The notes under the pieces were generated by a model, which saw only the letters and a list, made by a program, of their open reading frames with translations, was not told the DNA's origin and made no database searches. The position numbers and the translations under genes are program-made. Below are positions 53,473-61,540 of a stretch of DNA of 64,000 nt, piece after piece. The stretch is from Lawsonella clevelandensis (GTDB lineage Bacteria > Actinomycetota > Actinomycetes > Mycobacteriales > Mycobacteriaceae): contig NZ_QFOZ01000007.1 of NCBI RefSeq assembly GCF_003241315.1, positions 9,316-73,315 on the forward strand, read 5' to 3'. The first letter of the stretch is position 1. Each line of letters opens with the position of its first letter.

Positions 53473-55992
53473 ATGGGACGACACAGCGCTCCCCGGAACT
53501 CGGGGGATCCTAGCGATACCCGAGCTTCCTGGCAGGGCAAAACTTCCCTGCTTGCCAATAACACCACGCGCACAACGGATGGAGCACGGACCAGCCACCG
53601 AACCGCTACATCAGTGTCATCAACGTCGCGACAGTCATCACAGCGCACTTCGCAGCAGTCGTCCAAACGCGCATCTCAGCGTCCTGTCAACCGCGCAAAC
53701 AAGCGTCAGGACACTCTCCGCAGCACGAACCAAGACAAGCGCAAGACTGAAACTAGTAAAGCCCCCAAAACTACTAAACCCAAGGTCAGTAAAGCTAGTA
53801 AAGCTAAGGCTAAAAAGAAGGTCCCCCTTAAAGAACGAAGCCCCAAATCTATTGTCGGCAGTATCTTCAAATGGATCGGCATTATTCTGCTGGCACTCAT
53901 TGTGGCCTGCGTTATTTTCTTTGTCCTTATGTACCTTTTCGTCAAGGTACCCGCGCCGGGCGATATCCCTACCGCGCAGCGCGTCACCCTGGTAGCAAGC
54001 GACGGTAAAACTGTTTTGGGGGACATTATCCCCGAGGCCGGTAACCGTCGCGAGGTAGACGCGAAGCAAATCCCCGACCATCTCCGCCATGCCACAATGG
54101 CCGCCGAAGACCGCGAATTCATGACCAATAAAGGCTTTTCCTTTACTGGTTTTGGGCGCGCTGCTGTCGGCCAAGTGACGCATCGCAGCGATAATGGCGG
54201 TGGCTCCACTATTACCCAGCAGTATGTCAAGAATGCGCTGGTGGGTAATCAGCACAGTTACTGGCGTAAGTTCAAAGAACTTGTCGTCTCTATGAAGATG
54301 TCCAACCAGTGGTCTAAAGATGAGATCATGACGGCCTACCTGAACACTATTTACTTTGGCCGTGGTGCTTATGGTGTAGAGACTGCTTCCCAGGCATATT
54401 TCAATAAGCATGTGCAGGATCTCACCCCTGCCGAATCCGCTATGTTGGCGGGTCTTATCCAGCAGCCCTCTAATCTGGATCCGCGGGTGAACCCGGTAGC
54501 GTCTAAGACCCGCTGGAAGTATGTGGTACGCGGCATGCTGAATGAAGGATGGTTGTCCGCTAGCGAAGTGGCCACCATGGACTTCCCGAAGACTATTCCA
54601 GAAAATAAGAGTCTGCGTATTGACGAGCGTCTCTCTGGCCCGAATGGGCTTATTAAAGCACAGATTATGCGGGAGCTTGCCGAGCATGGCTTCACTGAAC
54701 AGGACGTCACCTCACAGGGCCTGCGCATTGTTACCACCATTTCTATGGATGCGCAGAATGCTGCCATTGAGGCAGTAACGCAAACTCTGCAAAATCAGCC
54801 GAAGCAAATGCGGGCCGCCGCGGTCACTATTGATCCCCAAACCGGTGGAGTATTGGCCTACTACGGGGGCGCCCGAGCCGGTGACTTTGACTACGCTTAC
54901 GCCCCGCAAATGACGGGCTCCTCATTTAAGGTGTTTACGCTGGCAGCAGCGTTGAACCAGGATATTCCGCTGAGCAAAATGTATTCCTCCGCCCCTTACC
55001 AGATGGGCAAGGTGGTTATTGAAAACTCGGAGGATATGTCCTGCGGTACCTGCACTATTGCGTCAGCCACGGTGATGTCCCTGAACACCAGTTATTACCG
55101 ACTGATGATGGACCTGAAGAATGGGTCACGAGACGTACAGGCCATGGCCTATAAAGCGGGTATTCCGCGAGAAATTCCCGGTTATGGGAAAACTCTTCAA
55201 AATGAAGATGGCACTGTCGAAGGTGGTATTACGTTGGGCGCCTACCCGGTGCGTCCCTTCGATATGGCCTCTGCCTATGCCACTTTTGCCGCCCGCGGTA
55301 TTTACCACGAACCTTTCTTCGTGAAAGAAGCCGTCGCGAACGGTGGTAGTGGACGCAGTGTGTACAAGCATGACGACAACTCTGGAGAGCGCCGTGTAAA
55401 GGAAGTGGTGGCAGATAACGTCACCTCGGCACTTGAGCCCATTGCAAGCTACTCCAATGGTCACGGTCTAGCGGGAGGACGCCCCTCCGCTTCTAAGACC
55501 GGTACGGTGCAGCTGGGTAGTACGGGTAAAAACCGTGATGCCTGGATGGTGGGCTACACTCCGCAGGCTTCTACCGCTGTGTGGGTGGGTACCCAGAATG
55601 GTACTGCTCTGGAAACGAGTGGTGGGGCTGCCGTGTGGGGGTCCACATTACCATCAGATATTTGGCAGTACACCATGAATGGAGCCTTGCAGAACCAGCA
55701 GTTCACTTATTTCCCCACTCCTGGGGCTATTGCGGGGCAGGCTGGACGTCCGGAGTCCTACTATGGTGGCGACACAACAACTACGGACACGTCTACAAAG
55801 AAGGAGTCGAAGTCCTCGTCAAAGCACAAGCCTAAGAAGGATCACTCTGGTAAGGAGAATCATCCTAAGACGCAGAGCCGCAGTCCGCTTTTGCCGGATA
55901 TCCCGGGAATGCGGAATCCGTTCGGGCCTTCGCGGAGCACTCCGAAGTCTCCTGAATCCGATAATAGGGACAATGGGGTGTTGTGGCGCTAG
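53473..55992 (+). CDS. ponA: Bifunctional class A penicillin-binding protein
   Basis: It polymerises and cross-links peptidoglycan. The 839-residue protein has a 125-residue basic, Ser/Thr/Lys-rich cytoplasmic part, one membrane helix (about 128-157), the GT51 domain with E212 in M-A-A-E-D-R-E-F and G-G-S-T-I-T-Q-Q, and the transpeptidase domain with S483-S-F-K486, S-L-N and K675-T-G. The C-terminal 80 residues are Lys/Ser/Pro-rich. The gene is divergent from padR. Confidence 0.95.
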   Translation: MGRHSAPRNSGDPSDTRASWQGKTSLLANNTTRTTDGARTSHRTATSVSSTSRQSSQRTSQQSSKRASQRPVNRANKRQDTLRSTNQDKRKTETSKAPKTTKPKVSKASKAKAKKKVPLKERSPKSIVGSIFKWIGIILLALIVACVIFFVLMYLFVKVPAPGDIPTAQRVTLVASDGKTVLGDIIPEAGNRREVDAKQIPDHLRHATMAAEDREFMTNKGFSFTGFGRAAVGQVTHRSDNGGGSTITQQYVKNALVGNQHSYWRKFKELVVSMKMSNQWSKDEIMTAYLNTIYFGRGAYGVETASQAYFNKHVQDLTPAESAMLAGLIQQPSNLDPRVNPVASKTRWKYVVRGMLNEGWLSASEVATMDFPKTIPENKSLRIDERLSGPNGLIKAQIMRELAEHGFTEQDVTSQGLRIVTTISMDAQNAAIEAVTQTLQNQPKQMRAAAVTIDPQTGGVLAYYGGARAGDFDYAYAPQMTGSSFKVFTLAAALNQDIPLSKMYSSAPYQMGKVVIENSEDMSCGTCTIASATVMSLNTSYYRLMMDLKNGSRDVQAMAYKAGIPREIPGYGKTLQNEDGTVEGGITLGAYPVRPFDMASAYATFAARGIYHEPFFVKEAVANGGSGRSVYKHDDNSGERRVKEVVADNVTSALEPIASYSNGHGLAGGRPSASKTGTVQLGSTGKNRDAWMVGYTPQASTAVWVGTQNGTALETSGGAAVWGSTLPSDIWQYTMNGALQNQQFTYFPTPGAIAGQAGRPESYYGGDTTTTDTSTKKESKSSSKHKPKKDHSGKENHPKTQSRSPLLPDIPGMRNPFGPSRSTPKSPESDNRDNGVLWR

Positions 55993-56050
55993 CCGTTAGG
56001 AGGAGAACTGTTTTTCCTGCTAGACTGGTGCAGTTGCAGACGCAACGAAC

Positions 56051-56099
56051 CCTCCTGCCACGGAACCGCCGTGGCCGATTTCCATTAGTCCATAGGAGG
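56051..56099 (+). promoter_or_regulatory. rpsF leader hairpin with possible SD sequestration
   Basis: CCTCCT (56051-56056) is complementary to the ribosome-binding site AGGAGG (56094-56099). Between them a small hairpin CCACGG (56058-56063) pairs with CCGTGG (56069-56074) around loop AACCG, which contains the CCG that S6:S18 complexes recognise in rpsF leaders. It may be an autoregulatory element. Confidence 0.45.
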
Positions 56100-56110
56100 T
56101 GATGAGGTCC

Positions 56111-56398
56111 GTGCGTCACTACGAATTGATGGTCATTTTTGATCCCACTCTCGACGAGCGCACCATTGCCCCGTCCCTGGATACGTTACTGAACGTAGTC
56201 CGTGAAGAAGGCGGCAAGGTTGACAAGGTTGATGTGTGGGGTAAGCGCCGTCTTGCCTACGAGATCAAGAAGAACTCTGAAGGCATCTATGCGGTAGTCG
56301 AAATGAACTGCGAACCGGCAACGGTCCAGGAACTCGACCGCCTGCTCACCCTGAATGAAAGCGTTCTACGCACCAAGGTGCTGCGCGCTGATCAGTAA
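56111..56398 (+). CDS. rpsF: 30S ribosomal protein S6
   Basis: A component of the 30S platform that binds with S18. About 96 residues, R-H-Y-E-L-M-V-I-F-D-P to L-R-A-D-Q, with the family's R-R-L-A-Y-E-I-K-K. I use GTG 56111 because bacterial S6 proteins begin M-R-x-Y-E; GTG 56099 and ATG 56102 are in frame but sit on the Shine-Dalgarno. First gene of rpsF-ssb-rplI. Confidence 0.93.
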   Translation: MRHYELMVIFDPTLDERTIAPSLDTLLNVVREEGGKVDKVDVWGKRRLAYEIKKNSEGIYAVVEMNCEPATVQELDRLLTLNESVLRTKVLRADQ

Positions 56399-56440
56399 GC
56401 CTTTGGCTGCTGACTAACGCATATCACCGCAGGAGGAATT

Positions 56441-56929
56441 ATGGCTGGCGAAACTACGATCACGGTGGTGGGAAACCTCACCGCAGATCCTGAGCTACGT
56501 TTCACCCCGTCGGGTGCTGCCGTGGCTAACTTCACCGTGGCTTCTACGCCACGTCGCTACAACTCTCAGACAAGTCAATGGGAGGATGGCGACGCGCTGT
56601 TCCTACGCTGCAGTATCTGGCGTGACGCCGCCGAGCATGTGGCAGAGTCGCTCACTCGTGGCTCTCGCGTTATTGTGCAAGGCCGTCTGCGTCAGCGCTC
56701 CTATGAAACCCGCGAGGGTGAGAAGCGCAGCGTTATCGAGCTTGATGTCGATGAAATCGGTCCCTCTCTTCGCTACGCCACCGCTAAGGTGACGAAAGCG
56801 AACCGTGGAAGTGGCTCTAATAATTCCTTCGGTGGTGGCTCTGCCAACCAGTCCGCTCCGTCTGATGACCCGTGGGGTTCCGCTCCGCAGTCTAACTTCG
56901 GTGGCGGAACGGATGAACCCCCGTTCTAA
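56441..56929 (+). CDS. ssb: Single-stranded DNA-binding protein
   Basis: An OB-fold tetramer that coats ssDNA in replication and repair. The 162-residue protein begins M-A-G-E-T-T-I-T-V-V-G-N-L-T, has V-x-G-R-L-R-Q-R-S-Y-E-T in the OB domain, a Gly/Asn/Ser-rich linker from about 120, and the acidic tip D-E-P-P-F that recruits partners. GGAGG precedes the ATG. It follows rpsF; rpsR, present here in mycobacteria, is missing. Confidence 0.95.
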   Translation: MAGETTITVVGNLTADPELRFTPSGAAVANFTVASTPRRYNSQTSQWEDGDALFLRCSIWRDAAEHVAESLTRGSRVIVQGRLRQRSYETREGEKRSVIELDVDEIGPSLRYATAKVTKANRGSGSNNSFGGGSANQSAPSDDPWGSAPQSNFGGGTDEPPF

Positions 56930-56976
56930 ACCGGCAGACAGCACACAGATTTATCAACGAAGAAAGTAGAAGATCA

Positions 56977-57429
56977 ATGAAGCTGATCCTCACCACTGCC
57001 GTTGACCACCTTGGTGCCCCCGGCGATATCGTCGAGGTCAAGGATGGTTACGCAAGGAACTTCCTGCTTCCCCGCAATAAGGCCATTGTCGCCACCAGCG
57101 GTGCCGAAAAGCAGATCGCCGCTATCCAGCGCGCTCAGCAGGATCGTATTATTCGCGATGCTGAGCACGCCCGCGAGGTCAAGGAAGCCCTGGAAGCTCT
57201 TACCGATGTTACGGTCGCTGTGAAGTCCGCCGAGAACGGCAAGCTCTTCGGCTCCGTCACCGCCGCCGACATCGTCACCGCAATTGAAAAAGCTGACGGT
57301 CCTAAGATTGACCGGCACGCCGTTGAACTGACCAAGGGTCAGATTAAGGCCGTGGGAACCTACGACATTGCTGTAGCGCTCTCCGATAAGGTCACGGCTA
57401 CCGTTAACGTCACCGTCACCGCCGAGTAG
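56977..57429 (+). CDS. rplI: 50S ribosomal protein L9
   Basis: A two-domain, 150-residue ribosomal protein. The N-terminal domain M-K-L-I-L-T-T-A-V-D-H-L-G with G-D-I-V-E-V-K-D-G-Y-A-R-N-F-L-L-P is diagnostic, followed by the long helix and the C-terminal domain with G-K-L-F-G-S-V-T. It ends the rpsF operon; a hairpin terminator follows. Confidence 0.95.
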   Translation: MKLILTTAVDHLGAPGDIVEVKDGYARNFLLPRNKAIVATSGAEKQIAAIQRAQQDRIIRDAEHAREVKEALEALTDVTVAVKSAENGKLFGSVTAADIVTAIEKADGPKIDRHAVELTKGQIKAVGTYDIAVALSDKVTATVNVTVTAE

Positions 57430-57478
57430 TAGTACGTAGGTACTCTACCCATCCCATAACTTCAGACAACAGCATTTC

Positions 57479-57540
57479 AGCCATCGGCCTACTGCTTTAC
57501 GCTTCTGGACAAAGCTCGCAGTTAGCCGATGGCTGTTTCT
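57479..57540 (+). terminator. Terminator after rplI
   Basis: CAGCCATCGGC (57479-57489) pairs with GCCGATGGCTG (57525-57535), followed by TTTCTT. The long loop includes a further partial pairing (CTGC with GCAG). Confidence 0.6.
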
Positions 57541-57571
57541 TATGTCAAGGGGGTTATTCCCCAGGCCTGCT

Positions 57572-57772
57572 TGTGGATAACGTGGCAGAAATGGTTTTTA
57601 ATAGAGGGACAAGAGCACTTTTGAGAAAAGTTTTATCCACAGATAAAAATAGATATTGACCTGCTCTAATAAAAAATTAATCCACATAATTCCACAGTTA
57701 TCCACAAATTATCCCCAAATGCGACAAGGGCATTGGGTATAACTGCACTACTTATCCACAGACCTATCCACA
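57572..57772. other. DnaA-box cluster between rplI and dnaB
   Basis: Four exact TTATCCACA boxes (57572-57580 on the minus strand; 57633-57641, 57698-57706 and 57752-57760 on the plus strand) and three with one mismatch (57678, 57709, 57764) lie in 201 bp of AT-rich DNA. That density is typical of an origin or a DnaA-controlled locus. The rest of the 57541-57864 gap has no open frame except short ones and holds the dnaB promoter. Confidence 0.75.
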
Positions 57773-57864
57773 ATAATGACACTCCACCGGTACTGACTTT
57801 GACCCACCGACCACCTAGAGTAAAAGGCAGTACACAGCAGTGATAAACACGAGGAATATGCGCT

Positions 57865-59292
57865 ATGCCGAGTAATACTGGACCTTTTGGTGACGCCTTC
57901 GCGCCGCCCTATGACGACCCCTACGCCGTCACTTCCGGCAGCACTACTGGTTCCAGTGAATCCCTCGCCGACGTACAACCCCCCAACGACCAAGCTGCTG
58001 AAAAAGCAGTCCTGGGAGCGATGCTGCTCTCCAAAGACCTCCCCCCGCTGATGCACCAAATTGTGCGTGCAGAGGACTTCTACACACCCGCCCACGGACG
58101 TATCTATGACGCCATCATCAAGCTCTCCTCCAATGAAGAGCCTGCCGACGCCGTCACCGTCGCCGATCAATTGGAAAAAGACGGTGAGCTGGAACGTATT
58201 GGGGGGCGCCCCTACCTCCACACACTCATCGAGTCCGTACCATCCCCAGCTAGTGGCCCCTACTACGCCCAGATTGTTGCCGAAAAGGCTCTCCTCCGCC
58301 GCCTTATTGACGCGGGCATGCGCATTACCTCCTACGGCTACGCCGCCACCGAGGGCATGGAAGTAGAGGAGATGGTAAACCGCGCCCAAGCGGAAATCTA
58401 CTCCGTCACTGAACAGCGCCGTACGGAAGACTACAAGTCCCTCGACGAGGTTCTTGTCCCCACCATGGAAGAGATTGATAACATTGCCAACAGTGACGGT
58501 AAGGCGCTGGGTATTCTCACTGGTTTCTTAGACCTGGACAATACGCTTAACGGACTTCGGCCCGGCCAAATGATTATCATTGCGGCTCGCCCAGGTATGG
58601 GTAAATCCACTCTGGCACTGGATATTATGCGCAGCTGTTCCCTCCGGCAGGATAAGACGTCCATTATCTTCTCCCTCGAAATGGGGCGCACGGAACTAAC
58701 AATGCGTCTGCTATCTGCAGAAGCTAATATTCTGTTCGACAAAATACGCAAGGGAAATATGGACGGATCCGACTGGGATAGCCTGGTCAAATGTATGTCC
58801 GAGATAGCGGATAAACCCCTCTATATTGACGACTCACCCAGCATCACCATGATGGAAATCCGGGCTAAGGCACGCCGTCTTAAACAACAACATGGCCTGG
58901 ACCTTATTGTGGTGGACTACCTCCAGTTGATGAGCTCCGGGAAAAAAGTAGAAAGCCGCCAACAAGAGGTTGCGGAATTTTCCCGCCAACTCAAACTCCT
59001 TGCCAAAGAACTGGAAGTACCCGTTATCGCCATCTCGCAGCTTAACCGTAACTCCGAGAACCGTAATGATAAGCGTCCGCAAGTCTCCGACCTCCGCGAA
59101 TCCGGGTCGTTGGAACAGGACGCCGACGTTGTGCTCCTCCTCCACCGTCCTGCAGTATTCGATCCCAATGATGTGCATGCGGGAGAAGCCGAAATCATTA
59201 TCGGTAAGCATCGTGGTGGCCCCACCGGCACCATTGAAGTTGTTGAACAGCTGCACTACTCACGCTTCGTTAACAAGGCACGGGACGATTAG
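57865..59292 (+). CDS. dnaB: Replicative DNA helicase
   Basis: A hexameric 5'-3' helicase of the replication fork. The 475-residue protein has the N-terminal domain (Q-A-A-E-K-A-V-L-G-A-M-L), the primase-linker region and the RecA-like domain with Walker A R-P-G-M-G-K-S-T (K247), Walker B L-I-V-V-D-Y-L-Q-L-M and D-L-R-E-S-G-S-L-E-Q-D-A-D. No intein is present. GAGGA lies nine bases before the ATG at 57865. Confidence 0.95.
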   Translation: MPSNTGPFGDAFAPPYDDPYAVTSGSTTGSSESLADVQPPNDQAAEKAVLGAMLLSKDLPPLMHQIVRAEDFYTPAHGRIYDAIIKLSSNEEPADAVTVADQLEKDGELERIGGRPYLHTLIESVPSPASGPYYAQIVAEKALLRRLIDAGMRITSYGYAATEGMEVEEMVNRAQAEIYSVTEQRRTEDYKSLDEVLVPTMEEIDNIANSDGKALGILTGFLDLDNTLNGLRPGQMIIIAARPGMGKSTLALDIMRSCSLRQDKTSIIFSLEMGRTELTMRLLSAEANILFDKIRKGNMDGSDWDSLVKCMSEIADKPLYIDDSPSITMMEIRAKARRLKQQHGLDLIVVDYLQLMSSGKKVESRQQEVAEFSRQLKLLAKELEVPVIAISQLNRNSENRNDKRPQVSDLRESGSLEQDADVVLLLHRPAVFDPNDVHAGEAEIIIGKHRGGPTGTIEVVEQLHYSRFVNKARDD

Positions 59293-59376
59293 ACGTGTCT
59301 TTTGTCCTTTCTCTCGTCCACGCACCTAACTGACGCCACCACTTTTACCCCTCATAATAAGAAAGGTTCCTCCACC

Positions 59377-60651
59377 ATGGCATTTCGCCGCGACACACAC
59401 CACCACCGCAGCCGACTAGGACGCGGAGCTATTGCCACTCTCGCCCTCACCCTTGCGGTGGGAACTGCAGCCCCTCTAGCGGCCAATGCTGCCCCCGCCT
59501 ACGATCGATCAGTCAGCTACGACGATTTCATGTCTCATGAAGTCCTCATGGGAGCCTTCTTCACCAGCGATGGCGACCACTCCGACACCCTCTACCTGTC
59601 CACCGACGGCAAACGCTTCGATGAACTTGGTGTTGCCTATAAGGACGCCAGTCCCACCAACCCTAACGACGACACCTCCACCTTGGGCCCCATCCACCAC
59701 ACATTGGGCGACCCCAGCATTATGTACCACGATGGTGCCTTCTGGATGCTTTCCGGCTGGAACCGCCACGACGGCAAATTCTGGCCCATGATCGGTGTCT
59801 CCAAAGACGGTAAAACCTGGTCCTTCCCCGAGGGACTTAAATTCGGTGGCAAGAAGTATCCAGGCATCGCCCTCAGCCCAGGGGCACGCTACGGTACCGA
59901 TATTGTGGCCCCAGAATGGTTCCGCGATAATAATGGCCAGGTATATATCATGTTCTCCGCCGGCTACTTTGGCCTCTTCCACGGTCGGCCCTACCAGGAC
60001 AAGATGGTTCCTTACCTGGTAAAGGTGAATGAGCTTCACTACGACGGTCCCTTTGAATACAATGAGCGTCTCCCCAAGATCACCTTCCGTCCTGGCCGTG
60101 CCCAGCAGATCAACTTCCCTCTTCCCTCCATTGACCGCATCGATGGATCCGCTTTCCACGATGATGACGGCTCCTACTACATCACCATCAAACGTGATGG
60201 TGCGCATAATGAAATCTGGCGCAATAACCACATGGGAACGGGTGGTTGGCAGCTGGTCAACCGCAATGCTGTGGAGGGCTCTGAGGGGCCTTCTCTGACG
60301 AAGCTCAACGGCCATTACTACCTTTTCACCGATAAACTCCACACCTGGGGTAAAGACTCCAGCCGCGGTACTCTTGTGGCGGAAGCATCTAGCCTTAACG
60401 GTAAATGGGCAGGACGTGGCAAGATAGCCACACTGCGTAAGGACGGTAGTCGTCGTGCAAACCGCCACGGGACCGTTATCCGTATTACGGATAAATCCGC
60501 TAAGAATAAGCTTTACACACTGTGGACGGGTAAGCCGGTACCAGTGCGTACGCATAACACTGTTAATTTCTGGGGATGGGTGAAGTCTCTTCTTAAGAAG
60601 ACGTCCACGTCCACTCCTACGAAGCCTGCTCCTAACAAGAATCGCGGGTAA
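59377..60651 (+). CDS. Secreted GH43-like five-bladed propeller protein
   Basis: A 424-residue exported protein, starting at ATG 59377 after AAGAAAGG. It has a signal peptide (to A-N-A-A-P) and repeated propeller blades. The blades with G-D-P-S-I-M-Y-H-D-G-A-F-W-M, A-P-E-W-F-R-D-N-N-G-Q-V-Y-I-M-F and E-G-P-S-L-T-K-L-N-G-H-Y-Y-L-F match GH43/GH32-type glycosidases, with D (G-D-P) and E (E-G-P) as candidate catalytic carboxylates. It may trim arabinan, including wall arabinogalactan. The substrate is inferred. The Lys/Thr/Pro-rich end resembles a wall-associated tail. Confidence 0.75.
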   Translation: MAFRRDTHHHRSRLGRGAIATLALTLAVGTAAPLAANAAPAYDRSVSYDDFMSHEVLMGAFFTSDGDHSDTLYLSTDGKRFDELGVAYKDASPTNPNDDTSTLGPIHHTLGDPSIMYHDGAFWMLSGWNRHDGKFWPMIGVSKDGKTWSFPEGLKFGGKKYPGIALSPGARYGTDIVAPEWFRDNNGQVYIMFSAGYFGLFHGRPYQDKMVPYLVKVNELHYDGPFEYNERLPKITFRPGRAQQINFPLPSIDRIDGSAFHDDDGSYYITIKRDGAHNEIWRNNHMGTGGWQLVNRNAVEGSEGPSLTKLNGHYYLFTDKLHTWGKDSSRGTLVAEASSLNGKWAGRGKIATLRKDGSRRANRHGTVIRITDKSAKNKLYTLWTGKPVPVRTHNTVNFWGWVKSLLKKTSTSTPTKPAPNKNRG

Positions 60652-60662
60652 TAGTTCTCTTT

Positions 60663-61142
60663 ATGACCGGGCACATACCATCTTCACAACAGATACCTTC
60701 TGGCACTACCCAAAAAACAGCTATTCGAACAGTACTGGCGTTTCTCGCTACAGGGCTGGCGGTAGCAGTGGGTGGTGCTGTGGGGGCGATTCTCCGCTGG
60801 GCTGTCACAACGGCCTGGCCGGGTAACGTCCACGGTATTATTTGGTCTGTCCTGGTTATTAACATGGTGGGGTCCGCTATTCTCGGTGTTCTCACTGAGG
60901 TAGCGTCCCACCAGTTGAAACGTCACCCCACTGTAGTGGCATTTCTTGGCACCGGCATGATGGGTGGCTTCACCACCTTGTCCACTGTCATAGTGGACAG
61001 TCTTACGTTAATGGAGAACGGTGCCCCCTGGATGGGTGTGCTGCAGATAATCCTCAACATGCTCCTGGGTATAGGGTCTGCAGCAGTGGCCATACTGTGT
61101 ACATCTAGGGCCTATAAGTCTCACGCTTCGGAATCGAAGTGA
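60663..61142 (+). CDS. crcB: Fluoride channel CrcB/Fluc, first subunit
   Basis: It exports fluoride. The 159-residue, four-helix protein has G-G-A-V-G-A-I-L-R-W, I-N-M-V-G-S-A-I-L-G and G-G-F-T-T-L-S-T, the Fluc Na+/F- motifs. It starts 11 bases after the GH43-like gene and its stop overlaps the start of the second crcB. Tandem genes of this kind make antiparallel heterodimers. Confidence 0.93.
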   Translation: MTGHIPSSQQIPSGTTQKTAIRTVLAFLATGLAVAVGGAVGAILRWAVTTAWPGNVHGIIWSVLVINMVGSAILGVLTEVASHQLKRHPTVVAFLGTGMMGGFTTLSTVIVDSLTLMENGAPWMGVLQIILNMLLGIGSAAVAILCTSRAYKSHASESK

Positions 61143-61540
61143 TGAGAGTGACTGTCCTTCTTGTGATGGGAGGCGGTGCGCTGGGCGTATTCCTCCGCTT
61201 TCTCCTTGACCGTGGTTTTCTTGCTATTCGACAAATGCGTTCCGGCGCAGGACACCACACGCCCACGTATTCCGTCGGTATCCTTATTGCGAACCTAGTG
61301 GGAAGTTTCCTCCTGGGGCTTTTCGCAGCTGCGTTCTCCGCAGGGGTGATGAGTAGCCAGGCGTATTCCTTATGGGGAGTAGGGTTTTGCGGGGCCCTTA
61401 CGACACTGTCCACACTGAACGTGGAACTGGTGACGATGCTGCGACATCATCACACGTGGCAGGCGGTCGCATATCTGCTGGGAACAGTACTAGGCGGTCT
61501 CGCGCTGGGGGCTATCGCTGGTCTCTTCACCTTTAACTGA
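61142..61540 (+). CDS. crcB: Fluoride channel CrcB/Fluc, second subunit
   Basis: The partner of the preceding gene. 132 residues with G-G-G-A-L-G-V-F-L-R-F, A-N-L-V-G-S-F-L-L-G and G-A-L-T-T-L-S-T. ATG 61142 overlaps the TGA of the first crcB; an in-frame GTG at 61139 is less likely. Its last 51 bases overlap the end of the convergent MFS gene, an unusually long overlap. Confidence 0.92.
   Translation: MRVTVLLVMGGGALGVFLRFLLDRGFLAIRQMRSGAGHHTPTYSVGILIANLVGSFLLGLFAAAFSAGVMSSQAYSLWGVGFCGALTTLSTLNVELVTMLRHHHTWQAVAYLLGTVLGGLALGAIAGLFTFN

Noticed and set aside
60652..60662. A fluoride riboswitch before crcB
   Set aside because: Only 11 bases separate crcB from the preceding gene, too few for the aptamer, and no conserved pseudoknot bases were seen.
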